From the NCBI GenBank assembly GCA_003661865.1, contig QMWY01000029.1:1-9746 (forward strand): a DNA stretch of 9,746 nt. Reading direction: 5' to 3'. The first letter of the stretch is position 1; each line of letters begins with the position of its first letter. The position numbers and the translations under genes are program-made. Shown here piece by piece: positions 1 to 4,470 of the stretch. This DNA is from Thermoprotei archaeon. GTDB taxonomy: Archaea > Thermoproteota > Thermoprotei_A > Sulfolobales > Ignisphaeraceae. The notes beneath the pieces are model-generated. The model had not been told where the DNA came from and did not search any database. It saw only the letters and a program-made list of their open reading frames with translations.

Positions 1-75
1 GTAGCCGAACGCCTCGCCAACCGCCCAGTAGACCACCGCTACGAACACCGCGGCCAGGGCGAGGATGATCAGGGC
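1..75. repeat. 75-bp near-identical direct repeat, copy A
   Basis: Bases 1-75 match 1568-1642 with only two mismatches (positions 16 and 19), in the same orientation. Identity stops abruptly at 75/1642. The repeat probably continues left of the window. It encodes the transmembrane core of two paralogous membrane proteins. Confidence 0.95.
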
Positions 76-111
76 TATGATCAGGTACGCGGCCAGCTCG
101 TAGCTATCCAC
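1..111 (-). CDS. small membrane protein, partial (cut by window edge)
   Basis: Reading leftward from GTG at 111, 37 codons remain open to the window edge. A short polar N-terminus (VDSYELAAY) is followed by a strongly hydrophobic helix (residues about 10-32) and then WAVGEAFGY, so this is an integral membrane protein. The start has a GGGTGGG ribosome-binding site about 5 nt upstream and lies 2 bases after the stop of the 42-aa gene, implying co-transcription. From residue 14 onward the protein matches the two-helix protein at 1439-1672 and its DNA is almost identical there, while the N-termini are unrelated. By analogy a second helix probably lies outside the window. Function unknown. Confidence 0.7.
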   Translation of the reverse strand, partial: MDSYELAAYLIIALIILALAAVFVAVVYWAVGEAFGY

Positions 112-113
112 CG

Positions 114-242
114 CTACCCACCCCTCTTCCCTATCATCGCCTCTACGATCTGCTTGAGGTTCTCGGACAGCTCATCCAGACCCGCCTCGTAGAACCTATC
201 GACCTCCACCACAACCCTGAACACAAACCTCCTAACACTCAT
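114..242 (-). CDS. 42-aa protein of unknown function
   Basis: ATG at 242 is preceded by a GGAGGT ribosome-binding site about 5 nt upstream. The 42-residue product begins with a basic, valine-rich strand (MSVRRFVFRVVVEVDRFYEAG) and continues as an amphipathic helix (LDELSENLKQIVEAMIGKR), a beta-alpha layout. It overlaps the end of the upstream Cys-rich gene by 11 bases, and its stop lies 2 bases before the GTG of the partial membrane gene, so it belongs to the minus-strand operon. The good ribosome-binding site and tight packing argue that it is real. I do not recognise the family. Confidence 0.65.
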   Translation of the reverse strand: MSVRRFVFRVVVEVDRFYEAGLDELSENLKQIVEAMIGKRGG

Positions 243-450
243 GGTTAACCTCCCCATACTTCTCCCTGCAGTTATCTAAACACAGCCTCAGCCCTCTCTT
301 GTCACAAGTCTTTTCTTCGCATTCCGTATAGATAGCTTCGTCGGGGATCTCAACACTACCTACGCACCTAGCGTACGCCTCTACATCACAGTGAGTCTCG
401 TAGCAGAACGCAACACAGCGCATCATAGGGAATAGCCAAACCTTGCTCAC
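232..450 (-). CDS. cysteine-rich 72-aa protein
   Basis: Nine cysteines in 72 residues: C12, C16, C21, C29, C44, C49, C57, C61 and C72. Their spacing is mirror-like: CX3C-X4-C-X7-C, a 14-residue gap, then C-X4-C-X7-CX3C, plus a C-terminal Cys. This suggests a disulfide-stapled helical hairpin or a metal/Fe-S scaffold. No signal peptide is evident. I chose GTG 450 because it overlaps the TGA of the upstream radical-SAM gene as GTGA, with GGTGGG about 4 nt upstream; GTG 462 (76 aa) is the alternative. The close coupling suggests a product that works with, or is modified by, the radical-SAM protein, but this is inference. Family not recognised. Confidence 0.7.
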   Translation of the reverse strand: MSKVWLFPMMRCVAFCYETHCDVEAYARCVGSVEIPDEAIYTECEEKTCDKRGLRLCLDNCREKYGEVNHEC

Positions 451-1172
451 TGTTCCCACCACGCTTTCCTAATGGTCTTTTCGTAGACCTCGATGCCGTG
501 CGATCTCAGAGTGTCTATCAGCTCAAGCGTTTTGCTCAGCGGTGGCTCCGGCAGCTTGTTGTTGTAGTTGTCGTACCCCACGTAGACGAACTCTGGCTCT
601 ATCTCGGCTACCCTCTCGGCGAACGTCTTCGGATTCGAAAACTCGATCACTGGCTCTATGCTCACCATCTTCCTCAGAGCCCCGAGGGATCTCATGCACT
701 GTATACGCTCGGATGGCGTCGTCGCGCCAGATATGCGGTGACCAGCGTAGAGGTCGTCGATGTCGGTCTCTATCGTGGCGCCGAAGATAGCGTTCCTGTA
801 GAGGCATAGTGTGCCTTTGAGTACGTGGTACCGCCTAGGGTTCTTCGTCAGGAACAGGAACGTCGTCTTCGGAAACCTCCTGACAACGTCGAGAACCCTC
901 ATAATCCACTCCTCGGGCACCCAATCCCCAAACATGTCGCCCATATCCGATACAAAGACGAATTCCCCAGGCTTGAACAACTCGCTCAGCTCCTCCTCGT
1001 GGAACGCGGGTTTGAAACCATGTCTATACTTCCTCGTGATCCACCTAAGCCTCGTCTCCACGAGCCTCCTACTCCAACAGTAGACACATCCATGCAAACA
1101 GCCAGTGATGGGGTTCCACGTCCTGGTGACCAGGTGGAACATCCTAGAACCAGCATACCTAGACCTAGCCAC
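447..1172 (-). CDS. radical-SAM-like phage Gp37/Gp68 family protein (DUF5131)
   Basis: A 241-aa protein with an N-terminal TWNPITGC motif leading into C25-X3-C29-X2-C32-W, the [4Fe-4S] cysteine spacing of radical-SAM enzymes. Further family hallmarks follow in order: FVFVSDMGDMFGDWVPEEW, FLFLTKNPRRY, GATIETD and VSIEPV. This pattern is the phage Gp37/Gp68 (DUF5131) family, common in phages and archaeal viruses; its substrate is not known to me. GTG 1172 is preferred because GGTGGG lies about 6 nt upstream and it starts 2 bases after the previous stop. ATG 1196 and ATG 1262 would add N-terminal residues read through the neighbouring gene. The downstream Cys-rich gene overlaps by 4 bases. Confident of the family; function open. 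Confidence 0.9.
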   Translation of the reverse strand: MARSRYAGSRMFHLVTRTWNPITGCLHGCVYCWSRRLVETRLRWITRKYRHGFKPAFHEEELSELFKPGEFVFVSDMGDMFGDWVPEEWIMRVLDVVRRFPKTTFLFLTKNPRRYHVLKGTLCLYRNAIFGATIETDIDDLYAGHRISGATTPSERIQCMRSLGALRKMVSIEPVIEFSNPKTFAERVAEIEPEFVYVGYDNYNNKLPEPPLSKTLELIDTLRSHGIEVYEKTIRKAWWEQ

Positions 1173-1174
1173 GG

Positions 1175-1435
1175 CTACCCACCTTCGAAGAACCATTTGG
1201 GGATCGAGATCTCTGGTGGTGGCACGGGCTTTGCGCGGATAATGACGCCTGTCTCTACCCATGCGAGGTCGCCTTCCTTGGTCGCGCTGTGGCTCGGCTT
1301 CCTGATCACCTTCAGGATCCTCAGCCTCAGGCCGTAGACCCCGTTCCCATCGCGGAGCACCTTCTCTACCCTAGCGATGAGCACCTTCCCGCTCTTCAGC
1401 GCGAACCTGTAGACCGCGCCCTCCCTCCACTCCAT
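1175..1435 (-). CDS. 86-aa protein, probably a small beta barrel
   Basis: ATG 1435 has GGTGG about 6 nt upstream and follows the stop of the membrane gene by 3 bases. The product alternates short strands (VYRFALKSGKVLIARVEKVL, YGLRLRILKVIRK, DLAWVETGVIIRAKPV) in a pattern that resembles a small SH3- or OB-like barrel, with a Pro-rich segment (PVPPPE) near the C-terminus. No cysteines, signal peptide or membrane helix. It ends 2 bases before the chosen start of the radical-SAM gene, so the two are probably translationally coupled. Not recognised; the fold guess rests only on the strand pattern. Confidence 0.75.
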   Translation of the reverse strand: MEWREGAVYRFALKSGKVLIARVEKVLRDGNGVYGLRLRILKVIRKPSHSATKEGDLAWVETGVIIRAKPVPPPEISIPKWFFEGG

Positions 1436-1438
1436 AGG

Positions 1439-1672
1439 TTACCACCCCTGGAGCCCCTGCTCCTCGACGCAGGTGCAGCCCCCGCGGTCCCACAGCGCTA
1501 GGAGCGCGAGGACGGTGAGCACCGCTAGGGCTAGGCGTTGCCACGGGCTGGGGTACCTCCCCATGATGTAGCCGAACGCCTCCCCCACCGCCCAGTAGAC
1601 CACCGCTACGAACACCGCGGCCAGGGCGAGGATGATCAGGGCCGCGGCCAGCACTTCGAGCTCCTCACCCAT
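1439..1672 (-). CDS. two-helix small membrane protein
   Basis: A 77-aa product with two hydrophobic helices: residues about 6-30 (VLAAALIILALAAVFVAVVYWAV) and about 46-61 (RLALAVLTVLALLALW). A short basic loop (MGRYPSPWQR) lies between them, followed by a polar tail with a CTC motif (GGCTCVEEQG). ATG 1672 is favoured over the GTGs at 1681 and 1678 because GGTGG sits about 3-4 nt upstream. The first helix and WAVGEAFGY are shared with the partial protein at the left edge, and the underlying DNA is 97% identical over 75 bp. It heads the minus-strand cluster after a GC-rich hairpin spacer. Probably a virion or host-membrane protein; function unknown. Confidence 0.75.
   Translation of the reverse strand: MGEELEVLAAALIILALAAVFVAVVYWAVGEAFGYIMGRYPSPWQRLALAVLTVLALLALWDRGGCTCVEEQGLQGW
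1568..1642. repeat. 75-bp near-identical direct repeat, copy B
   Basis: This matches bases 1-75 with two mismatches, in the same orientation, inside the membrane-protein gene 1439-1672. To the right of 1642 the two copies are unrelated, so the duplication or gene-conversion tract ends there. Confidence 0.95.
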
Positions 1673-1710
1673 CTCCACCACCCCTCCCCCGGCGCGGGGA
1701 CCCCGGGAGG

Positions 1711-1812
1711 GCGGGGCTTAGGAGCCCCGCGGTGGGCGTGTTCGCTGATGCACGGGGGAGCCGTGCCCACGGCGAGCCCCCGCGCCGCCTAGGGGGGCGT
1801 GGGGCCCACGCC
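1711..1812. other. hairpin-rich GC spacer (possible structured leader or ncRNA)
   Basis: The 138-bp gap between two minus-strand genes is very GC-rich and holds consecutive inverted repeats. 1711-1730 is a perfect 8-bp stem with loop TAGG. 1754-1781 is a GGGGG/CCCCC stem continuing into GCCGTG/CACGGC. 1750-1766 is an alternative 6-bp stem (GCACGG/CCGTGC) that excludes it. 1796-1812 is a 7-bp stem with loop GGC. No open frame or TATA box is obvious. It could be a structured 5' leader of the membrane gene, a terminator region or a small RNA. Confidence 0.45.
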
Positions 1813-1813
1813 G

Positions 1814-1819
1814 AAAAAA
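1814..1819 (-). terminator. oligo-T terminator after the dCTP deaminase gene
   Basis: The minus strand reads TGA followed directly by TTTTTT, the usual crenarchaeal termination signal. The 1796-1812 hairpin lies just beyond it. Confidence 0.55.
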
Positions 1820-2350
1820 TCAAGGCGGTAGCTTCGGGAGCGTCACACCTCTCTGACCCTGGTACCTGCCCCTGTAGGGCCTGACCGCGGGGCTACTCAG
1901 CCTGGCGAACACTACGTGGAGGAACCTCGTCCCCGCCCTGAGCTTGACCGGGAAGGGCGGCGTCGCGACCTCGATGGTGAGCTGCCCCTCGAAACCCCCG
2001 TCCACTATCGTGGGCGGCATGAGGAAGCCGAGCCTGGCGAAGGTGCTCCTCAGCTCCACGAAGCCCATGAGCTCCGGGGGCACCCTGATGTACTCCAGGG
2101 TGTGGAGCAGGTACCTAGCGCTCGGCGCCAGCACCAGCTCCTCCGCCTCCCCACAGCGGTACACGCCGTCCAGCTGGGCGGGGCTGTCCACGTTCACGTC
2201 CACCACCCTCGCCCCGCCGCTGATCAGGCAGTACTGCCCGCCGATCCTGAGGTCCACGCCGTTCTCCCTGACCAGCTCCGGGTCGAGGGGCTCCACCCCG
2301 AGCCTCCCGCCCAGTATGTAGGCCCTGAGCTCGGAGTCCGAGAGTATCAC
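1820..2350 (-). CDS. dcd: dCTP deaminase (possibly bifunctional dCTP deaminase/dUTPase)
   Basis: A 176-aa enzyme of the dCTP deaminase/dUTPase superfamily, which converts dCTP to dUTP (or on to dUMP) for thymidylate supply. It begins with the typical ILSDSELRAYI and continues with NGVDLRIG (about 30-37). The active-site block is RSTFARLGF (S102, R106) and VDGGFEGQLTIE (E127), with RYQGQRGVTLPKL at the C-terminus. Ser, Arg and Glu match the catalytic set of E. coli Dcd. The loop between S102 and E127 is two residues shorter than the S111-E138 interval of E. coli. GTG 2350 is chosen because a full GGAGGTGA site lies upstream and the product then starts exactly at the conserved N-terminus. It follows the nuclease gene by 5 bases. 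Deaminase versus bifunctional activity cannot be settled here. Confidence 0.93.
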   Translation of the reverse strand: MILSDSELRAYILGGRLGVEPLDPELVRENGVDLRIGGQYCLISGGARVVDVNVDSPAQLDGVYRCGEAEELVLAPSARYLLHTLEYIRVPPELMGFVELRSTFARLGFLMPPTIVDGGFEGQLTIEVATPPFPVKLRAGTRFLHVVFARLSSPAVRPYRGRYQGQRGVTLPKLPP

Positions 2351-2355
2351 GGGGC

Positions 2356-3000
2356 TCACCTCCCCCTCACCCTCTTCCTGGGGCAGAGCGGGGCGTAGGG
2401 GCAGTACCCGCACTCCCAGTCGTACCTCGGGGAGGGCTCGCCGCGGAGGAACCCCCTGACCAGCTCCGCCACCTCGCCCTCGCTGAGGGGCTCCCCAACC
2501 TCGTACTCCGCCACCCTCTCCGGGGTGAGGTAGAGGAGCACGCCCCTAGACGCCCCCAGCATCCACATGTAGATCCTGAGCTGGAGCAGGTGGTGCTCGT
2601 GCGGCAGGCCGTAGTCCCCCCTAGCCGTCTTCACCTCTATCACGGTCCTCCCACCTCCGGAGAGCCCCAGGGCATCTACCCTGCCGCTGAGAAGCACCGA
2701 GGCGCCGTCCACCACGACCCTCCTCTCCACCTCCACCTCGGTCTCCACCTTCGAGAACCCCAGGTCCTGCGCGTGGTCCCTCAGCAGCTGCTCGACCCCT
2801 AGGTGCGCCGCCCTCCCCAGGGCGTAGCTCCCCCTGAAGTCGGCCTTGGCCAGCTCGGGGAACCTCAGCATCAGCCTCCACCTCGTGGGGCAGAGCACCA
2901 GTGCCGAGACCCACACCGTGCCGGGGCGGCTCAGCAGCCTCGCGTAGTGCTCCTCGAACTCCTCCAGCTGCAGCCTGTAGAGCAGCTCCGTTATCCTCAA
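2356..3000 (-). CDS. Cas4-like RecB-family nuclease with Fe-S cysteines
   Basis: A 214-aa PD-(D/E)XK exonuclease of the stand-alone Cas4-like type. Visible motifs: C37 in SALVLCPTRW, H66 (GRAAHLGVE), D109 in SGRVDALG, E122-V-K124 (VIEVKTA), Q140-X3-Y144 (LLQLRIYMW), and the C-terminal cluster C197-X2-C200-X5-C206. The four cysteines fit the [4Fe-4S] cluster of Cas4. Such proteins process DNA ends with 5'-exonuclease activity and occur in crenarchaeal viruses without CRISPR loci; no CRISPR array or other cas gene is present here, so a replication or recombination role is likely. The start is TTG 3000, which overlaps the upstream RHH stop as TTGA. Co-transcribed with dcd. Confidence 0.92.
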   Translation of the reverse strand: MRITELLYRLQLEEFEEHYARLLSRPGTVWVSALVLCPTRWRLMLRFPELAKADFRGSYALGRAAHLGVEQLLRDHAQDLGFSKVETEVEVERRVVVDGASVLLSGRVDALGLSGGGRTVIEVKTARGDYGLPHEHHLLQLRIYMWMLGASRGVLLYLTPERVAEYEVGEPLSEGEVAELVRGFLRGEPSPRYDWECGYCPYAPLCPRKRVRGR

Positions 3001-3185
3001 CCCTCGCCGCCCACCAGCTCCTGGTACAGGTCGGGGAACCCCCTCTTCAGCAGCTCCCGGATCGCCTCGCGGATCGCCTCGGAGCGGCTCCTGTACACGC
3101 CCCTCCTAACCAGCTCGTCGAGCGCGTCCACGTAGGGGGCGGGGAGCGAGACCGTCACGGGAACCGAGTCGCCCACGCGCCACAC
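2997..3185 (-). CDS. ribbon-helix-helix regulator (CopG-like)
   Basis: A compact RHH protein. Strand VPVTVSLPAPYVDALDELVRRG is followed by YRSRSEAIREAIRELLKRG, the standard strand, helix, turn, helix of MetJ/Arc/CopG DNA-binding dimers, with a short tail. The frame stays open up to TTG 3245, but the TATA-like element and a repeat array lie inside that extension, so I place the start at GTG 3185 (62 aa), about 26-30 nt downstream of the TATA-like box and nearly leaderless; GTG 3176 is an alternative. It leads the operon with the nuclease and dCTP deaminase and probably autoregulates it through the 11-bp-phased repeats upstream. Confidence 0.85.
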   Translation of the reverse strand: MWRVGDSVPVTVSLPAPYVDALDELVRRGVYRSRSEAIREAIRELLKRGFPDLYQELVGGEG

Positions 3186-3187
3186 CC

Positions 3188-3239
3188 TGCGTAGGCTCTG
3201 CGCAGGACCTACATAAGCTTTGCGTAGGGTTTGCGGAGG
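3188..3239. promoter_or_regulatory. operator-like array: four TGCGNAGG boxes in 11-bp phase around a TATA-like box
   Basis: TGCGTAGG (3188), TGCGCAGG (3199), TGCGTAGG (3221) and TGCGGAGG (3232) start at offsets 0, 11, 33 and 44. The vacant middle slot (3210-3217) holds TACATAAG, which read on the minus strand is the TATA-like element AGCTTATGT for the RHH operon. One helical turn between sites suits cooperative RHH dimers. Confidence 0.75.
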
Positions 3240-3249
3240 GGGCAACAGG

Positions 3250-3256
3250 CTTATTT
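3250..3256 (+). promoter_or_regulatory. TATA-like element for the plus-strand gene at 3298
   Basis: CTTATTT stands out in GC-rich surroundings about 45 bp before the ATG. It would place the transcript start near 3278, leaving a short leader that includes the GGGGTGG ribosome-binding site. Confidence 0.5.
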
Positions 3257-3297
3257 CCCCGCGGGGTCTCGGTTAGTTCCGGCGGGGTGGCCCCCTG

Positions 3298-3495
3298 ATG
3301 GAGCTGCTCATAGCCTCGGAGCCCGGGTTCATCGTGTCGCTCTGGAGGGCCCTGTTCTACCACCACCTCACCACCACCACGGTAAGCGGTGGCATACTGG
3401 TCTCGGTGGACGTGGTCGTCGGGGAGAGGGGGGCGGAGCCCGAGGTCACCGTGGTGTGCGTCGGGAGGCGGTGCTACGAGGTGGTGCACGGTTAG
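3298..3495 (+). CDS. 65-aa protein of unknown function
   Basis: ATG 3298 has GGGGTGG about 7 nt upstream and a TATA-like element about 45 bp upstream, divergent from the RHH operon. The product has an N-terminal amphipathic part (MELLIASEPGFIVSLWRALFYHH), a Thr run (LTTTTV), and then beta-like strands (GGILVSVDVVVGERG, EPEVTVVCVGRRCYEVVHG) with two cysteines. The downstream membrane frame begins at its stop, so the two may be one coupled unit or a frameshifted fusion. Family not recognised. Confidence 0.7.
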   Translation: MELLIASEPGFIVSLWRALFYHHLTTTTVSGGILVSVDVVVGERGAEPEVTVVCVGRRCYEVVHG

Positions 3496-3745
3496 AGCCG
3501 CCGCGCTCCTAGCACTGACGCTCCTAGCCCTCCTCCTCTACACCATGCTCCTATCCATGCTCCTGGGCGCCGCGGCGCTCATAGCGCGGCTCGGGGCCCT
3601 GGCGGGTCCCAGCCCCCTCGCCCACGTCTACGCGGGGGTGGCCAGGGGCGCAGCCACGATCCTTGGCCTCGCAGCCCTCCTCCTGCTCCTAGCCACCCTC
3701 CTATCCCTAGCGGCCCTAGCGCTCGAAGAAGCCCTGGCGGGGTAG
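3491..3745 (+). CDS. small Leu/Ala-rich membrane protein, start unresolved
   Basis: The frame encodes two long hydrophobic helices: RAAALLALTLLALLLYTMLLSMLLGAAAL (described in parts here: an Ala/Leu stretch from about 3494 to 3580) and ATILGLAALLLLLATLLSLAALAL near the C-terminus, separated by a GPSPLAHVYAG loop. The stop abuts the stop of the convergent gene. No ATG, GTG or TTG lies where the hydrophobic reading begins. The nearest are ATG 3389, deep in the 65-aa gene in a frame that looks like a shadow, and ATG 3545, which would cut the first helix. GAGGTGG ends 6 nt before GTT 3491, so a non-canonical GTT start, a frameshift from the upstream gene or a start at 3545 are all possible. The 3' part is solid; the 5' end is not. 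Confidence 0.6.
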   Translation, partial: VRAAALLALTLLALLLYTMLLSMLLGAAALIARLGALAGPSPLAHVYAGVARGAATILGLAALLLLLATLLSLAALALEEALAG

Positions 3746-4090
3746 CTACTCCTCCACGAGGATCGCGTCCCCCAGCATCTCCACCAGCCTAGGGATGGTC
3801 TCCTCCGGCACCACCGCCCTCCTACCATCCCTGCACTCCACCACGTAGGTCCTGCCCCTAGCACCCCTCCGCAGAACCCTGGCCACGCAGCTCGCAGCAG
3901 CGGCGAGGGGGTCTCCACGCTTCCGTGGGGTAACCCCATTCACCTCTTTCGATAGGGTAACCCCATCCCCGCAGAGCTCCAGCAGCCTCCTGATCACCTG
4001 GTTCGGCGACTCCACCCCGAGCACCCGCCTAAGCCTCTTCAGCTCCTCGTACACGTCGTCGGACACCTTGATGCTCTTCCCCAGGGGCAC
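3746..4090 (-). CDS. RHH regulator with C-terminal beta module
   Basis: A 114-aa protein. Residues 3-39 (GKSIKVSDDVYEELKRLRRVL, then SPNQVIRRLLEL) form an RHH or antitoxin-like DNA-binding unit. Residues about 41-60 are a linker (GDGVTLSKEVNGVTPRKRG), followed by a helix (DPLAAAASCVARVLRRG) and a small C-terminal module (TYVVECRDGRRAVVPEETIPRLVEMLGD) resembling that of the neighbouring RHH protein at 4471-5022. GTG 4090 is chosen because GAGGTGG lies 5 nt upstream; GTG 4099 is possible. The linker DNA contains two copies of a palindrome that also occurs twice in the 5' leader, suggesting autoregulation. No toxin gene of a known family is adjacent, so a toxin-antitoxin role is not supported. 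Confidence 0.82.
   Translation of the reverse strand: MPLGKSIKVSDDVYEELKRLRRVLGVESPNQVIRRLLELCGDGVTLSKEVNGVTPRKRGDPLAAAASCVARVLRRGARGRTYVVECRDGRRAVVPEETIPRLVEMLGDAILVEE
3927..3964. promoter_or_regulatory. paired GGGGTAACCCC palindromes inside the RHH coding region
   Basis: GGGGTAACCCC at 3927-3937 and AGGGTAACCCC at 3954-3964, start-to-start 27 bp. They lie in the linker codons of the minus-strand RHH gene and match the pair in its leader, including flanking bases (CTTCCGTGGGG at the first site). Confidence 0.75.
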
Positions 4091-4100
4091 GGGCACCACC

Positions 4101-4152
4101 TCAACCCTTCCGTGGGGTAACCCCGTTCAACCCTTCTGTGGGGAGACCCCAT
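4101..4152. promoter_or_regulatory. tandem 26-bp repeats with GGGG-N3-CCCC cores in the RHH gene leader
   Basis: Two tandem 26-bp units (4101-4126 and 4127-4152) match at 22 of 26 positions. Cores are GGGGTAACCCC (4114-4124) and GGGGAGACCCC (4140-4150). They sit between the shared TATA element and the GTG of the minus-strand RHH gene, where bound protein could block transcription. Confidence 0.8.
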
Positions 4153-4192
4153 CGCTCGCGAGCCTCCCCCTACCGGGTATCGAGCCGCGTGG

Positions 4193-4212
4193 TTTATATA
4201 CTGGAGCGCTCC
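4193..4212. promoter_or_regulatory. shared TATA box and adjoining 10-bp palindrome between divergent RHH genes
   Basis: TTTATATA (4193-4200) is the strongest TATA element in the window and is nearly symmetric, so it can serve either strand. For the plus strand it puts the transcript start near 4223, just before the GTG at 4236. The perfect palindrome GGAGCGCTCC (4203-4212) follows directly and recurs at 4638-4647. Confidence 0.7.
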
Positions 4213-4235
4213 GTAGTGCTACGCGGTGGAGTGCG

Positions 4236-4469
4236 GTGGGGAGCTCCGAGGTACTGCGCTCCAGAGCGCCGCCGGGCGCGCCGGAGCACCTAGCCGTGGG
4301 GGCTAGGCTAGCGCCCGACGCTGTGGAGGATGGGCGCGACCCCGAGTACGTATGGATACAGGTGAAGAGGGGCGTCTACGAGGACCTGGAGAGGCTGCGC
4401 AGGGAGTGGGGCTTCGACAACCTGAACGACGTGGTGGCCCTAGCACTCATGTTCATGGGGGTGGGGTAG
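4236..4469 (+). CDS. RHH-like protein with basic N-terminal extension
   Basis: A 77-aa product. The C-terminal half (EYVWIQVKRGVYEDLERLRREWG, then NLNDVVALALMFM) has the strand, helix, helix layout of an RHH protein. The first 35 residues are a low-complexity extension rich in Ala, Pro and Arg. GTG 4236 has GGTGGA 5-6 nt upstream and lies about 12 nt after the expected transcript start; GTG 4296 and GTG 4323 would give shorter proteins. The DNA of the extension contains the inverted repeat GCGCTC-CA-GAGCGC (4256-4269). It ends one base before the next RHH gene, so the two are co-transcribed and might form heterodimers (inference). Confidence 0.75.
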   Translation: MGSSEVLRSRAPPGAPEHLAVGARLAPDAVEDGRDPEYVWIQVKRGVYEDLERLRREWGFDNLNDVVALALMFMGVG

Positions 4470-4470
4470 C

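Noticed and set aside
825..1337. Long plus-strand open frame (170 codons)
   Set aside because: It is antisense to the well-supported radical-SAM gene and its neighbour, has a Pro/Arg-rich shadow composition and no recognisable motif.
1711..1812. tRNA gene
   Set aside because: The stems do not form an acceptor, anticodon and T-arm layout, and no GTTCGA-type T-loop in context was found.
1916..2398. Plus-strand open frame of 160 codons
   Set aside because: Antisense to dCTP deaminase; His/Pro/Glu-rich composition typical of a GC-rich shadow frame.
2356..3000. CRISPR-Cas locus
   Set aside because: A Cas4-like nuclease is present, but there is no cas1/cas2, no effector operon and no regularly spaced repeat array in the window.
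3186..3245. TTG-started 82-codon version of the first RHH gene
   Set aside because: The extension contains the TATA-like element and the phased repeats, and the RHH fold begins after GTG 3185.
3746..4469. Toxin-antitoxin pair
   Set aside because: The RHH proteins look antitoxin-like, but no neighbouring product shows PIN, RelE, MazF or other toxin motifs, and the genes are divergent rather than paired.
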